Source: Paenibacillus psychroresistens (GTDB taxonomy: Bacteria; Bacillota; Bacilli; Paenibacillales; NBRC-103111). From it: a stretch of DNA of 64,000 bases. Below the pieces are notes generated by a model. The model saw only the letters and a list, made by a program, of their open reading frames with translations, ran no database searches and was not told where the DNA came from. Position numbers and translations under genes: made by a program. Location of the stretch: positions 2,456,001-2,520,000 of the forward strand of contig NZ_CP034235.1 of NCBI RefSeq assembly GCF_009728935.1, given 5' to 3'. Position 1 is the first letter of the stretch, and every line of letters starts with the position of its first letter. This document shows, piece after piece, positions 1 to 8,413 of this stretch.

Positions 1-251
1 AAGACTATATTGCCAAAATTAAAGTGCCCATTAAAGTTTCCGTTTTAGGCTGTGCTGTTAATGGCCCAGGGGAAGCGCGTGAAGCGGATATTGGTATCGC
101 TGGAGCAAGAGGCGAAGGCATGTTGTTCCGATATGGGGAAATGATTCGCAAGGTCCCTGAAGCGGAGCTTCTAAGTGAATTGAAAAAAGAAATCGATATT
201 ATTGTCAAGCATTATGAGCTGACCGGAACGATACCTGGGAGAAAGCACTAA
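1..251 (+). CDS. ispG: 4-hydroxy-3-methylbut-2-enyl diphosphate synthase, C-terminal fragment
   Basis: Only the last 82 codons are present; the reading frame enters from the left edge at base 3 and stops with TAA. IspG is the iron-sulphur enzyme that converts methylerythritol cyclodiphosphate to HMBPP in the MEP isoprenoid pathway. The motif [10 protein letters not shown], followed by a diagnostic ADIGIAG stretch and a GRKH end, is the C-terminal iron-sulphur region of this family; its Cys is the last of the three 4Fe-4S ligands. The GTG at base 24 is an internal Val codon, not a start. A weak hairpin followed by six T (about 262-293) lies downstream and may end transcription. Confidence 0.95.
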   Translation, partial: DYIAKIKVPIKVSVLGCAVNGPGEAREADIGIAGARGEGMLFRYGEMIRKVPEAELLSELKKEIDIIVKHYELTGTIPGRKH

Positions 252-318
252 TATAATTTATGGCCGCTGACTGATCTGGTTTGGCGGTTTTTTCATCTAA
301 AATATAGGAGGTCTTCAT

Positions 319-1362
319 TTGAAAATTTTAAGAGCGGGCTTAATTGGCTATGGTTTCTCTGGGGAAATTTTTCATGCACCTTTTATAAAAGCTTTGGAAG
401 GCTACGAACTAAGTAAAGTAGTTTCATCGAATCCCACTAAAGTGCATAATCATTTTCCAGAGGTGGAGGTGATCGAGAGCGTCGATGAGCTTTTGGCTGA
501 TGAGCTTATTGATCTTGTCATCATTACTACACCTAACACTACCCATCATTCTATCGCCAAAAAGGCATTGTTAGCTGGAAAGCATGTTGTTGTGGAAAAG
601 CCTTTTGTTAATCAAGCTAAGGATGCAGAAGAGTTAATTGAGCTAGCTGCAAACTCGCAGAAAATCATAACTGTTTTTCAAAACAGACGTTGGGATAACG
701 ATTTTTTAACAGTCAAGCAATGTATAGAATCGGGAGCATTGGGTGAAATTTTTACATTTGAATCTCACTTTGATCGTTTTCGACCTCAGGTTACGGAGCG
801 CTGGAGAGAACAGGATCTTGAAGGCTCAGGTATTCTCTATGATTTAGGTGCGCATTTAATTGATCAAGCGCTTCAGTTATTTGGATTGCCGGAAACGATA
901 CAAGGCGATGTACAGGTTCAAAGAAATGATGGACTGGTAGACGATTATTTTCATATTGTTTTGGGGTATGGGAAATTACGTGTGATTCTGCATTCAAGCT
1001 GTATAGTTATGAGTGTGGGACCACGCTTTCAGGTGCATGGGAATAAGGGCAGCTTTGTTAAATATGGCATGGATTCGCAAGAAGCAGCCTTAAAAACCGG
1101 AAAAATTCCAGGAACGTTAGAATGGGGCTGGGATAGCGAAGATAGCTATGGGGCGCTTAATATCCGCAAGGATGAGATAGATGTGTTAAGTAAGGTTGAG
1201 ACGATTCCGGGATCGTATCAATCGTTTTATCAAGAGCTTTATCATAGCATAGTTGATGCTGGAGCTGTGCCTGTTGATGCTGTGGATGCGATGAATACAA
1301 TAAAAGTGATTGAAGCTGTGAAGGCAAGCAGTTTGGAGAAAAGAACATTACTATTTACTTAA
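319..1362 (+). CDS. iolW: Gfo/Idh/MocA oxidoreductase, scyllo-inositol 2-dehydrogenase (NADP+)-like
   Basis: A 347-residue NAD(P)-dependent oxidoreductase. The TTG start has a strong AGGAGG at 306-311. Residues 1-125 form a Rossmann domain with GLIGYGFSGEIFHAP at the N terminus, and the family's EKP motif (Glu93-Lys94-Pro95) carries the catalytic Lys. The stretch RRWDNDFLTVK followed by FESHFDRFRPQV is shared with the E. coli YdgJ / B. subtilis YvaA (IolW) branch, as I recall those sequences, so reduction of scyllo-inosose to scyllo-inositol is the best guess. Substrate specificity in this superfamily is not readable from motifs, and no inositol genes lie nearby. It stands alone between ispG and a membrane glycosyltransferase, and a hairpin follows it. 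Confidence 0.75.
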   Translation: MKILRAGLIGYGFSGEIFHAPFIKALEGYELSKVVSSNPTKVHNHFPEVEVIESVDELLADELIDLVIITTPNTTHHSIAKKALLAGKHVVVEKPFVNQAKDAEELIELAANSQKIITVFQNRRWDNDFLTVKQCIESGALGEIFTFESHFDRFRPQVTERWREQDLEGSGILYDLGAHLIDQALQLFGLPETIQGDVQVQRNDGLVDDYFHIVLGYGKLRVILHSSCIVMSVGPRFQVHGNKGSFVKYGMDSQEAALKTGKIPGTLEWGWDSEDSYGALNIRKDEIDVLSKVETIPGSYQSFYQELYHSIVDAGAVPVDAVDAMNTIKVIEAVKASSLEKRTLLFT

Positions 1363-1372
1363 AATAAACCAA

Positions 1373-1413
1373 TCCTCTCGAGATAACATTACTTTTATGT
1401 TATATTGAGAGGA
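1373..1413. terminator. Hairpin after the iolW-like gene, possible terminator
   Basis: Sixteen bases at 1373-1388 are complementary to 1398-1413 at 14 of 16 positions, with a 9-base T-rich loop. There is no long T tract after either arm, only AAATTTAAT, so termination is plausible but not textbook. It could instead be a leader hairpin of the downstream gene. Confidence 0.45.
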
Positions 1414-1443
1414 AATTTAATACATATTTAGACAAGAGGAAAG

Positions 1444-4400
1444 GTGGCTTTGATTTACGTTATGAGAGGGTTAACGAATCGATTGAAGCTTGGAATGATT
1501 ACCGTTTTAGGTTTTATTATGGCAGTTTGCATTTTGATTGCTTTTACAACGCAAACAACTAGTGCTTCTGAGAATTTATTAGGAAATAGCGGCCTAGAAG
1601 AAATTTCCTCGGATATACCTACCTTGTGGTCAACCGTGGTTTACGAGGAAGGAAAAACCAATTTTACTATCGGCCAAGAGGGGCCACATTCGGGCTCATC
1701 TTATATTACGATCGAAAGTCTGCAAGCTAACGATGCACGTTGGGTTCAGAAAATAAAGGTCAAAGCAAACACAATCTATAAATTATCTGGTTGGGCTAAG
1801 ACAGATAATGTTGGAACTAATGCTAAAGGGGCTAACATCTCTATAGAAGGCATCGCAGATAGCTCTGTCGATATAAAGGGAACCTCGGATTGGCAGCCGC
1901 TTGAGATGTATCTCAAGACCGATAAGAAACAAGAGGAACTGGCTTTTTTAGCAAGACTTGGGGGTTATGGTTCGGCTAATACCGGAAAAGCTTCCTTTGA
2001 CGATTTAGCAGTTGAAGAAATAGCTGCTGCACCTGAAGGAGCCAATGTCGTCCAATTGGGCGCTGCTGTCAAACAAGCAGAAGCGAGCAGTGCACCTAAG
2101 GGAGATGGAGTTATCATCTCTTATACAAGAATGATTTGGTGGACTCTCATCTTCATCGGCTTATTTATATTTGTTAATCGCTTGATGATTCGTAGACAAT
2201 TTCTAGTTTATTCTCTGTCGGAAGCTAAAGTTGTTATGGCGATTCTGATTTGTGTTGCTGCCTTTTTCCGGCTGCTCGTAGCACCAAGTATGGTAGGCTT
2301 TGCTTCAGATGTTTACAGCTTTATGAGCTGGTCGCAGGATGTATCAACAAACGGAATGGCGCATTTTTATGGGCGGCCTGATTTTCTTGCGGATTACCCA
2401 CCAGGGTATATGATTGTACTCTACATACTAGGGAAAATTTCACATGCTTTTGGGATGAACTATAAGTCGGATGCTTCATTAATTCTTTATAAAATGCCTG
2501 CAATGATTGCGGATTTAGTTACTACCTACCTTATTTATCGTATTGCCAAAAAAATGCTGCCGACTACAGCTGCAATTGGCTTAGCCGCATTATATGCGTT
2601 TAATCCAGCGATAATTCTCAATTCCGCAGCATGGGGGCAAGTGGATTCATTTTTTACGATGTTTGTACTTATTGCGGTTATTATGTTGGTAAGAGGCAAA
2701 GTTCCACTATCAACGGCGTTATTTGCGGTAGCAGTTCTCTTAAAGCCACAGGCTTTAATGTTCGGACCTTTACTGCTTTTCGTATTTATCCGGATTCGCA
2801 AAGATTATAAAACGATACTGATTAGTGTAGTAACCGGGTTGCTAGTGCTAATCATCGTTCCGTTGCCATTTACTATTCACCAGCATAATGGGCCGCTTTA
2901 TTTGATTGATTTATACACCAGCACATTAGGCTCCTATAACTATGCTTCACTTAACGCTTATAACGTAATAACTTTAGTAGGAGGAAACTGGCAACCCATT
3001 ACGGATAAAATTTTATTCTTATCCTACACGCATTGGAGCTACCTGTTGATCCTAGCAAGCTTGATTTATTGCGGGGTGCTGTACTTTAAGAGCAAGGCGG
3101 ATGATACAAAGCTTTATTGGATCGCTTTCTTTTTTATGACAGCCGTCTTTATGGTCACAGTAAAAATGCATGAGCGATATTTATTCTACGCCTTGGTTTT
3201 TGCATTGATGAGCTTTATTCATTTCAAGGATCGGCGGATATTGTATCTCTTTTTCGGTCTCAGTTTAACTCATTTTTTCAATACGGATGAAATTCTCGGG
3301 TACAGTTTAACGAATAATTTCAAGCTGAACCGTTATGGGATGATCTTAATTTACACATCATTAGCCAATACATTGATGTTCATTTACATGATTAAAGTAG
3401 GTTGGGATGTTCTCGTTAAGGATAAAATAACACCAACTGCTGCAGATAAACTGCTGCCGTTGGATTCAAAAAAGACAGGGGAGCCTGCAATGCGATTAAC
3501 CCGTGAAGCGGAGCCTGAAATTAAACTGAATAAGCTGGATTACCGCTTAATTGCTGGTTTAACGCTTGTTTATCTAGTATTTGCCTTAATTAATCTTGGG
3601 TCCTTTAAAGCGCCTGAAACCTTTTGGCAGCCGGCGAATGCAGGTGAAAGCTTCTATATTTCCTTGGACTCGGAGCAAGCTATTAAGAAGATCAATACCT
3701 TTGGCGGGCCAGGAGACGGGAATTTCGATGTTGATTTTTCCAGTGATTTAAAGACTTGGCGTGATGCTCGTTTAATTAATCGGGATGGTGGAGTAGTTTT
3801 TGCTTGGACAAGCATGGATATCGATATAAAAGCGAAGTATGCTAGAGTGACCGCCAAACAGCCTGGTTTCCGCTTGAATGAAATCGCTTTGTACGGTGAG
3901 GATTCCTCGAAGCCGTTACATGTTGAAATCGTTGTACCAGGTACGAAAAGCTCTCTCTCAAAGGGCAAGCCATCTTATGTATTTGATGAGCCGGATCAAG
4001 CCGCGTATAAACCATCTTTTATGAATGGTACTTATTTTGATGAGATTTATCATGCAAGAACAGCTTATGAGCAGCTGCACAAGATTGAGCCTTATGAAAG
4101 CACCCATCCACCTTTGGGCAAAATAATCATCGGATTAGGAACAGCTATTTTTGGGACCAACCCTTTTGGTTGGCGGATTATGGGGACATTATTCGGTGTA
4201 GGGATGATCCCGATTTTTTATGCATTTGGAAAAATGCTATTTCGTAGGACGGAATACGCCTTTATGGGGGCATTTTTGCTAGCATTTGATTTCATGCATT
4301 TTGTGCAAACGCGTATATCGACCATTGACGTGTATGGCGTGTTTTTCATCATCTTAATGTATTACTACATGTACAAGTACTATCGACTAAGTTTCTACAA

Positions 4401-5301
4401 TACATCTTTGCGCCAAACTTTGACGCCATTGGCGCTATCTGGCTTGTTTTTTGGCCTAGGAGCAGCTAGTAAATGGATTGCGATCTACGCAGGTGCAGGG
4501 TTGGCTGTAATCCTCTTCCTGGTTTTATATGAGAGGTATAGGGAATTTGCCTTTGCCCAAAAATCACTAGTTACTAAACATGTTGTCAAAAAAGAGGACA
4601 ACACACAAAGCTATTACCGCCATGTTATTCAGGCATTTAAACCAAGTTTAATCAAGACGCTTGCCTGGTGCATGTTGTTTTTTGTAGGAATACCCGCCGT
4701 GATTTATGTACTTTCTTTTATTCCATTTATGCTGGTTCCGGGGCCAGGTCATGGTCTGCATGAAGTAATAACTTATCAGAAGCATATGTATGAATATCAT
4801 AAGAATCTTGTTGCTACGCATCCATTTTCCTCTGTCTGGTACCAATGGCCGATTATGCAGAAGCCATTATGGTATTATGGCGGCCAAGCACCGGCAGGAA
4901 AAGCTTCTCTTATTGTAGCTTTAGGCAATCCTGCAATTTGGTGGGTTGGAATTGTAGCGATTTTCAGTACTCTTTGGATTGGGTTTAAGAAAAGGGATAA
5001 AACAGTATTGTTTCTCTTCATTGCGATGTGTGCGAACTATGTACCTTGGATGCTCGTTGCAAGATTAACCTTTATTTATCACTTTTTCGCCATGCTGCCA
5101 TTTATGATTTTCTGCATTGTGTATGTTATTCGACACTTTAAAGAAAGCAACCCGAGATCGAATTTAAATCCTGTGATTTATAGTTACTATGCCGTTGTGT
5201 TCCTGTTGTTTCTCATGTTCTACCCGATTTTGTCGGGAGCAACAGTGAGTCGCTCGTACATCGATCATACTTTAAAATGGATTAGCTCTTGGGTTTTTTA
5301 A
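1444..5301 (+). CDS. Large membrane glycosyltransferase with two GT-C modules (PMT family)
   Basis: A protein of 1285 residues that looks like two polyprenyl-phosphate-sugar-dependent glycosyltransferases in one chain. After an N-terminal membrane anchor (about 18-40) comes an extracytoplasmic beta-rich domain (about 45-190) like a carbohydrate-binding module. A multi-pass GT-C region follows (about 255-660) with DVYSFMSW and ADYPPGY. After a linker and another membrane segment there is a second extracytoplasmic, discoidin-like domain (about 725-840). The second multi-pass region (860-1285) is clearly PMT/GT39: FDEIYHARTAY with the Asp-Glu pair near residue 865, then HPPLGK near 888. Predicted role is transfer of sugars from a lipid carrier to an exported acceptor such as wall polymer or protein. 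The start may be GTG 1444, TTG 1450 (better spaced from AGAGGA) or ATG 1462. Confidence 0.85.
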   Translation: MALIYVMRGLTNRLKLGMITVLGFIMAVCILIAFTTQTTSASENLLGNSGLEEISSDIPTLWSTVVYEEGKTNFTIGQEGPHSGSSYITIESLQANDARWVQKIKVKANTIYKLSGWAKTDNVGTNAKGANISIEGIADSSVDIKGTSDWQPLEMYLKTDKKQEELAFLARLGGYGSANTGKASFDDLAVEEIAAAPEGANVVQLGAAVKQAEASSAPKGDGVIISYTRMIWWTLIFIGLFIFVNRLMIRRQFLVYSLSEAKVVMAILICVAAFFRLLVAPSMVGFASDVYSFMSWSQDVSTNGMAHFYGRPDFLADYPPGYMIVLYILGKISHAFGMNYKSDASLILYKMPAMIADLVTTYLIYRIAKKMLPTTAAIGLAALYAFNPAIILNSAAWGQVDSFFTMFVLIAVIMLVRGKVPLSTALFAVAVLLKPQALMFGPLLLFVFIRIRKDYKTILISVVTGLLVLIIVPLPFTIHQHNGPLYLIDLYTSTLGSYNYASLNAYNVITLVGGNWQPITDKILFLSYTHWSYLLILASLIYCGVLYFKSKADDTKLYWIAFFFMTAVFMVTVKMHERYLFYALVFALMSFIHFKDRRILYLFFGLSLTHFFNTDEILGYSLTNNFKLNRYGMILIYTSLANTLMFIYMIKVGWDVLVKDKITPTAADKLLPLDSKKTGEPAMRLTREAEPEIKLNKLDYRLIAGLTLVYLVFALINLGSFKAPETFWQPANAGESFYISLDSEQAIKKINTFGGPGDGNFDVDFSSDLKTWRDARLINRDGGVVFAWTSMDIDIKAKYARVTAKQPGFRLNEIALYGEDSSKPLHVEIVVPGTKSSLSKGKPSYVFDEPDQAAYKPSFMNGTYFDEIYHARTAYEQLHKIEPYESTHPPLGKIIIGLGTAIFGTNPFGWRIMGTLFGVGMIPIFYAFGKMLFRRTEYAFMGAFLLAFDFMHFVQTRISTIDVYGVFFIILMYYYMYKYYRLSFYNTSLRQTLTPLALSGLFFGLGAASKWIAIYAGAGLAVILFLVLYERYREFAFAQKSLVTKHVVKKEDNTQSYYRHVIQAFKPSLIKTLAWCMLFFVGIPAVIYVLSFIPFMLVPGPGHGLHEVITYQKHMYEYHKNLVATHPFSSVWYQWPIMQKPLWYYGGQAPAGKASLIVALGNPAIWWVGIVAIFSTLWIGFKKRDKTVLFLFIAMCANYVPWMLVARLTFIYHFFAMLPFMIFCIVYVIRHFKESNPRSNLNPVIYSYYAVVFLLFLMFYPILSGATVSRSYIDHTLKWISSWVF

Positions 5302-5386
5302 ATGCTTAACCTTTAGAAGCCTTGCATAAATTCGCCTTGACTGACAAATAACATAAGTACTTTTGAATCCATAATGGAGGTCGAAA

Positions 5387-6229
5387 ATGCTTAATGTGAT
5401 CATTTGTCGGTGGAGGCGTTTTTTTATTATTTGGATTGGATTTGTATCTCTATTCTTTTGTGGCTCAACCTATCCTCACGTATCCGCTCAAAACCAAATC
5501 GAAAAAGAATACGTTGATGAGCAAATTAAGAAAAAAGTGGCGATAGTCATTGATGATTTTGGCAATAATATGAACGGTACAACGGAGATGATGGCTTTAA
5601 AAATCCAATTTACAGCAGCGGTCATGCCTTTTCTGCCCACGACACATCGCGATGCAGAATGGGCTCACAGTCTGGGCCATGATGTCATTGTACATTTGCC
5701 AATGGAACCCATTCGTGGCTTAAGCAGCTGGCTAGGACCAGGAGCAATAACAACCTCCTTAAGCGATGCAGAAATTCGTACACGAGTAAATGCAGCCATT
5801 GATGATGTGCCTTTTGCAGTTGGGATGAATAATCATATGGGCTCAAAAGCAACTGCAGATCCTCGTGTGATGAAAGTCGTCTTAGAGGTATGCCATGACC
5901 GCGGTTTATTCTTTCTGGATAGCCGCACAAATTATAAAAGTGTCGTTTCCAAACTAGCAGATCAATTAGAGGTCAGAACCTTGGACAATCACATTTTTCT
6001 TGATGATCAGTATACATCTCAGCATATTAATAAGCAGGTAGCCTTAATAGTTACCTATTTATTAAAACACGATGAGTGTGTCGTAATCGGTCATGTTGGC
6101 CCATCAGGAACTAAAACAGCAGCCGCTCTAAACCAAGCATCGCGTAATCTCGCGGACAAACTTGAGTTTGTCTCATTGCTGCAAATGCTGTCGGTTAAGG
6201 CTCAGCATAAGCTGGATGTTGCTCATTAG
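5387..6229 (+). CDS. Divergent polysaccharide deacetylase family protein (secreted)
   Basis: 280 residues. Residues 8-35 form a signal peptide or membrane anchor (hydrophobic run ending HVSAQ). The rest is the divergent polysaccharide deacetylase fold: VAIVIDDFGNN (Asp56-Asp57) at the first strand, HLPMEP near residue 105 and NNHMGSKAT near 148, which hold the usual metal-site Asp/His positions. Family members are predicted extracytoplasmic carbohydrate esterases; the substrate is unknown. ATG 5387 has GGAGG ten bases upstream. It follows the glycosyltransferase by 85 bases, so the two may act together on an exported glycan. Confidence 0.8.
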   Translation: MLNVIICRWRRFFIIWIGFVSLFFCGSTYPHVSAQNQIEKEYVDEQIKKKVAIVIDDFGNNMNGTTEMMALKIQFTAAVMPFLPTTHRDAEWAHSLGHDVIVHLPMEPIRGLSSWLGPGAITTSLSDAEIRTRVNAAIDDVPFAVGMNNHMGSKATADPRVMKVVLEVCHDRGLFFLDSRTNYKSVVSKLADQLEVRTLDNHIFLDDQYTSQHINKQVALIVTYLLKHDECVVIGHVGPSGTKTAAALNQASRNLADKLEFVSLLQMLSVKAQHKLDVAH

Positions 6230-6278
6230 CAAGGGACTATGGGGCCGATGATTGAGTCTTTCCTAGAGCTTCCGAGCT

Positions 6279-6356
6279 CCTTTTGACCGTTATCCCTTTA
6301 CCTCAGTTCGTCGTCGATTTTCAGAAATACAGAGCGAATGGGATAACGGTCAAAAG
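6279..6356. repeat. Inverted pair of the dispersed GACCGTTATCCC repeat
   Basis: The left copy (6279-6308) reads CTTTTGACCGTTATCCC and continues with CCTCAGTTC; the right copy (6329-6356) is its reverse complement over 17 bases. Together they make a 78-bp element that can fold into a long hairpin. Related copies lie at 20192, 22745 and 38030. The arrangement, single copies plus an inverted pair, resembles REP/REPIN-type intergenic repeats. Confidence 0.75.
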
Positions 6357-6457
6357 AAAAGTTATGGGCTCACGTAGTCATCTATTTGAAAAGACTTTCT
6401 CTTTTTGAAGATTACACAGTGAATTGCAAGGCAATACTAATCTTAATGAAATTGAGT

Positions 6458-6487
6458 TTGAGAAGAGAGTATTGGAGTTGCTATATG
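6458..6487 (+). promoter_or_regulatory. Possible sigma-A promoter for the RNA upstream of lonB
   Basis: TTGAGA at 6458-6463 and TATATG at 6482-6487 are separated by 18 bases. This is a moderate match to sigma-A and is placed just before the structured segment that ends in a terminator at 6634. Confidence 0.4.
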
Positions 6488-6492
6488 TACCT

Positions 6493-6634
6493 AAGAGGCG
6501 ACTTTTGTAGGCGTATTTCTTCCGACCGAAGGCCCATTAAATAAAAGGAAATGCGTCTGCAACGGAGCCCGTGGTGCATGTAGCTACGTAACTAGCTCAT
6601 GAACAAAACTTAATTACATCTAGGTTTGTTTTTT
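6493..6634 (+). ncRNA. Candidate structured RNA upstream of lonB
   Basis: The segment can fold extensively. Bases 6505-6519 pair with 6548-6562 over 15 consecutive positions, three of them G-U, enclosing a smaller CUUC/GAAG hairpin. A second hairpin pairs CATG-AGCT at 6577-6585 with AGCTCATG at 6594-6601. An intrinsic-terminator shape closes the segment: AACAAAACT (6602-6610) pairs with AGGTTTGTT (6622-6630) and runs into six T. It lies 33 bases before lonB. I recognise no known RNA class. It may be a leader with an attenuator for lonB or an independent small RNA. The G-U pairs favour an RNA fold over a DNA palindrome. Confidence 0.45.
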
Positions 6635-6666
6635 ATGTGATACAAAAACCCCATAGGAGGATAAAA

Positions 6667-8361
6667 ATGAGCATAAGCATAGTACTAATGATGATTCAGC
6701 TGTTTTTTGCCATAGTAATAGGCATGTATTTCTGGAATTTATTGCGCAGCCAGCAAGCGAACCGATCTGCACTTGATAAAGAATCTCGCAAGGAATTAGA
6801 GAAGCTGCGCAAGCTGCGCTCGATCTCTTTGACAAAGCCGTTAGCCGAGAAGACTCGACCTTCTTCCATGAGTGATATTATTGGTCAAAAAGAAGGCTTG
6901 CGTGCCTTGAAAGCTTCCATTTGTGGACCTAATCCGCAGCATGTAATTATATATGGCCCCCCAGGAGTTGGGAAAACAGCGGCAGCAAGAGTTGTAATGG
7001 AGGAAGCTAAGAAGAATCCGGCATCACCTTTTCGGGCAGATGCGAAGTTTACAGAGATTGATGCAACTACAGCACGTTTTGACGAACGGGGTATAGCGGA
7101 CCCGTTGATTGGCTCCGTCCATGATCCCATTTATCAAGGTGCTGGTGCTATGGGAGTTGCAGGCATTCCTCAGCCCAAGCCTGGAGCTGTTACTAAGGCA
7201 CATGGCGGCATTTTATTCATCGATGAAATTGGTGAACTCCACCCGATTCAAATGAATAAACTACTCAAGGTATTGGAGGACCGCAAGGTTATTCTAGAGA
7301 GTGCGTACTATAATTCCGAGGATACGAATATTCCAAGTCATATCCATGATATTTTTCAGAATGGGCTGCCAGCGGATTTTAGGTTGGTTGGAGCTACAAC
7401 ACGTTCACCCCAGGATATCTCGCCAGCTATTCGTTCACGTTGTATGGAAATCTATTTCCGTCCCTTGCTGCCTGATGAGATCGGCCAAATTGCGCTGAAT
7501 GCGATTCGTAAAATTGGCTTTCCCGAAAGTAAAGCGGCAGTTGATGTTATCAAGCGTTATGCCACAAATGGCAGAGAAGCGGTTAATGTCATTCAGCTAG
7601 CCGCGGGGTTAGCTTTAACGGATCAAAGAACAGAATTAACTGCTGCTGATGTAGAGTGGGTGGTGAATAGCAGCCAAATCTCACCGCGCCCTGAACGTAG
7701 AATACCGAGTGAACCTCGCATTGGTTTCGTTAATGGATTGGCTGTATATGGGCCGAATTTGGGAACATTGCTGGAAATTGAAGTTACGGCAACACTTGGA
7801 GATAATCCGGGTAAAGGCAGTTTTATGATTACAGGGGTTGTAGATGAAGAGGAAATCAATGGCGGTGCAAAGACCCTAAGACGTAAGAGTATGGCACGTG
7901 GTTCGGTAGAAAACGTTCTGACCGTTCTAAAGCGGCTTGGATATAAACCAAACGACTATGATTTACATATTAATTTCCCGGGCGGTGTTCCGATCGATGG
8001 GCCTTCTGCAGGTATATCCATGGCAACGGCTATAGCCTCGGCAATTCGTAAATTACCCGTAGACAATAAGATGGCTATGACAGGTGAAATGAGCATCCAT
8101 GGCAAGGTTAAACCGATAGGAGGCGTGGTTGCCAAAGTAGAGGCAGCTTTTCAAGCCGGTGCTACTACGGTTGTTATTCCTCGTGAGAATTGGCAGGATA
8201 TATTTGCAGACCTGGATGGATTGCGCGTAATCGCGGTTGATACCATAGAAGAGGTGCTGGAGGTTGCATTTAAAACGCAAAATCTGGATAGTATTATACA
8301 CCTGCCAAGCGCCAACGATGTGTTAATTGCTTCATCAAGCTCCCATGAATTGGTGTTTTGA
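6667..8361 (+). CDS. lonB: ATP-dependent protease LonB
   Basis: 564 residues from ATG 6667, chosen because AGGAGG sits at 6655-6660; the upstream in-frame GTG at 6637 lies within the terminator region. The N terminus is one membrane helix (residues 2-26) rather than the LonA substrate domain. An AAA+ module follows, with Walker A GPPGVGKT, Walker B LFIDEIGE and a sensor RSRC. The C-terminal Lon peptidase domain has the Ser-Lys dyad at Ser447 (DGPSAG) and Lys490 (GGVVAKVEAA). In B. subtilis LonB is a forespore protein made under sigma-F. Here it directly precedes lonA, as in Bacillus. A candidate RNA with a terminator lies immediately upstream. Confidence 0.95.
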   Translation: MSISIVLMMIQLFFAIVIGMYFWNLLRSQQANRSALDKESRKELEKLRKLRSISLTKPLAEKTRPSSMSDIIGQKEGLRALKASICGPNPQHVIIYGPPGVGKTAAARVVMEEAKKNPASPFRADAKFTEIDATTARFDERGIADPLIGSVHDPIYQGAGAMGVAGIPQPKPGAVTKAHGGILFIDEIGELHPIQMNKLLKVLEDRKVILESAYYNSEDTNIPSHIHDIFQNGLPADFRLVGATTRSPQDISPAIRSRCMEIYFRPLLPDEIGQIALNAIRKIGFPESKAAVDVIKRYATNGREAVNVIQLAAGLALTDQRTELTAADVEWVVNSSQISPRPERRIPSEPRIGFVNGLAVYGPNLGTLLEIEVTATLGDNPGKGSFMITGVVDEEEINGGAKTLRRKSMARGSVENVLTVLKRLGYKPNDYDLHINFPGGVPIDGPSAGISMATAIASAIRKLPVDNKMAMTGEMSIHGKVKPIGGVVAKVEAAFQAGATTVVIPRENWQDIFADLDGLRVIAVDTIEEVLEVAFKTQNLDSIIHLPSANDVLIASSSSHELVF

Positions 8362-8413
8362 TTTTACATTTGCTAGAATGTATCTACAGGAATGACCATG
8401 GAGGTGTTGAGGG

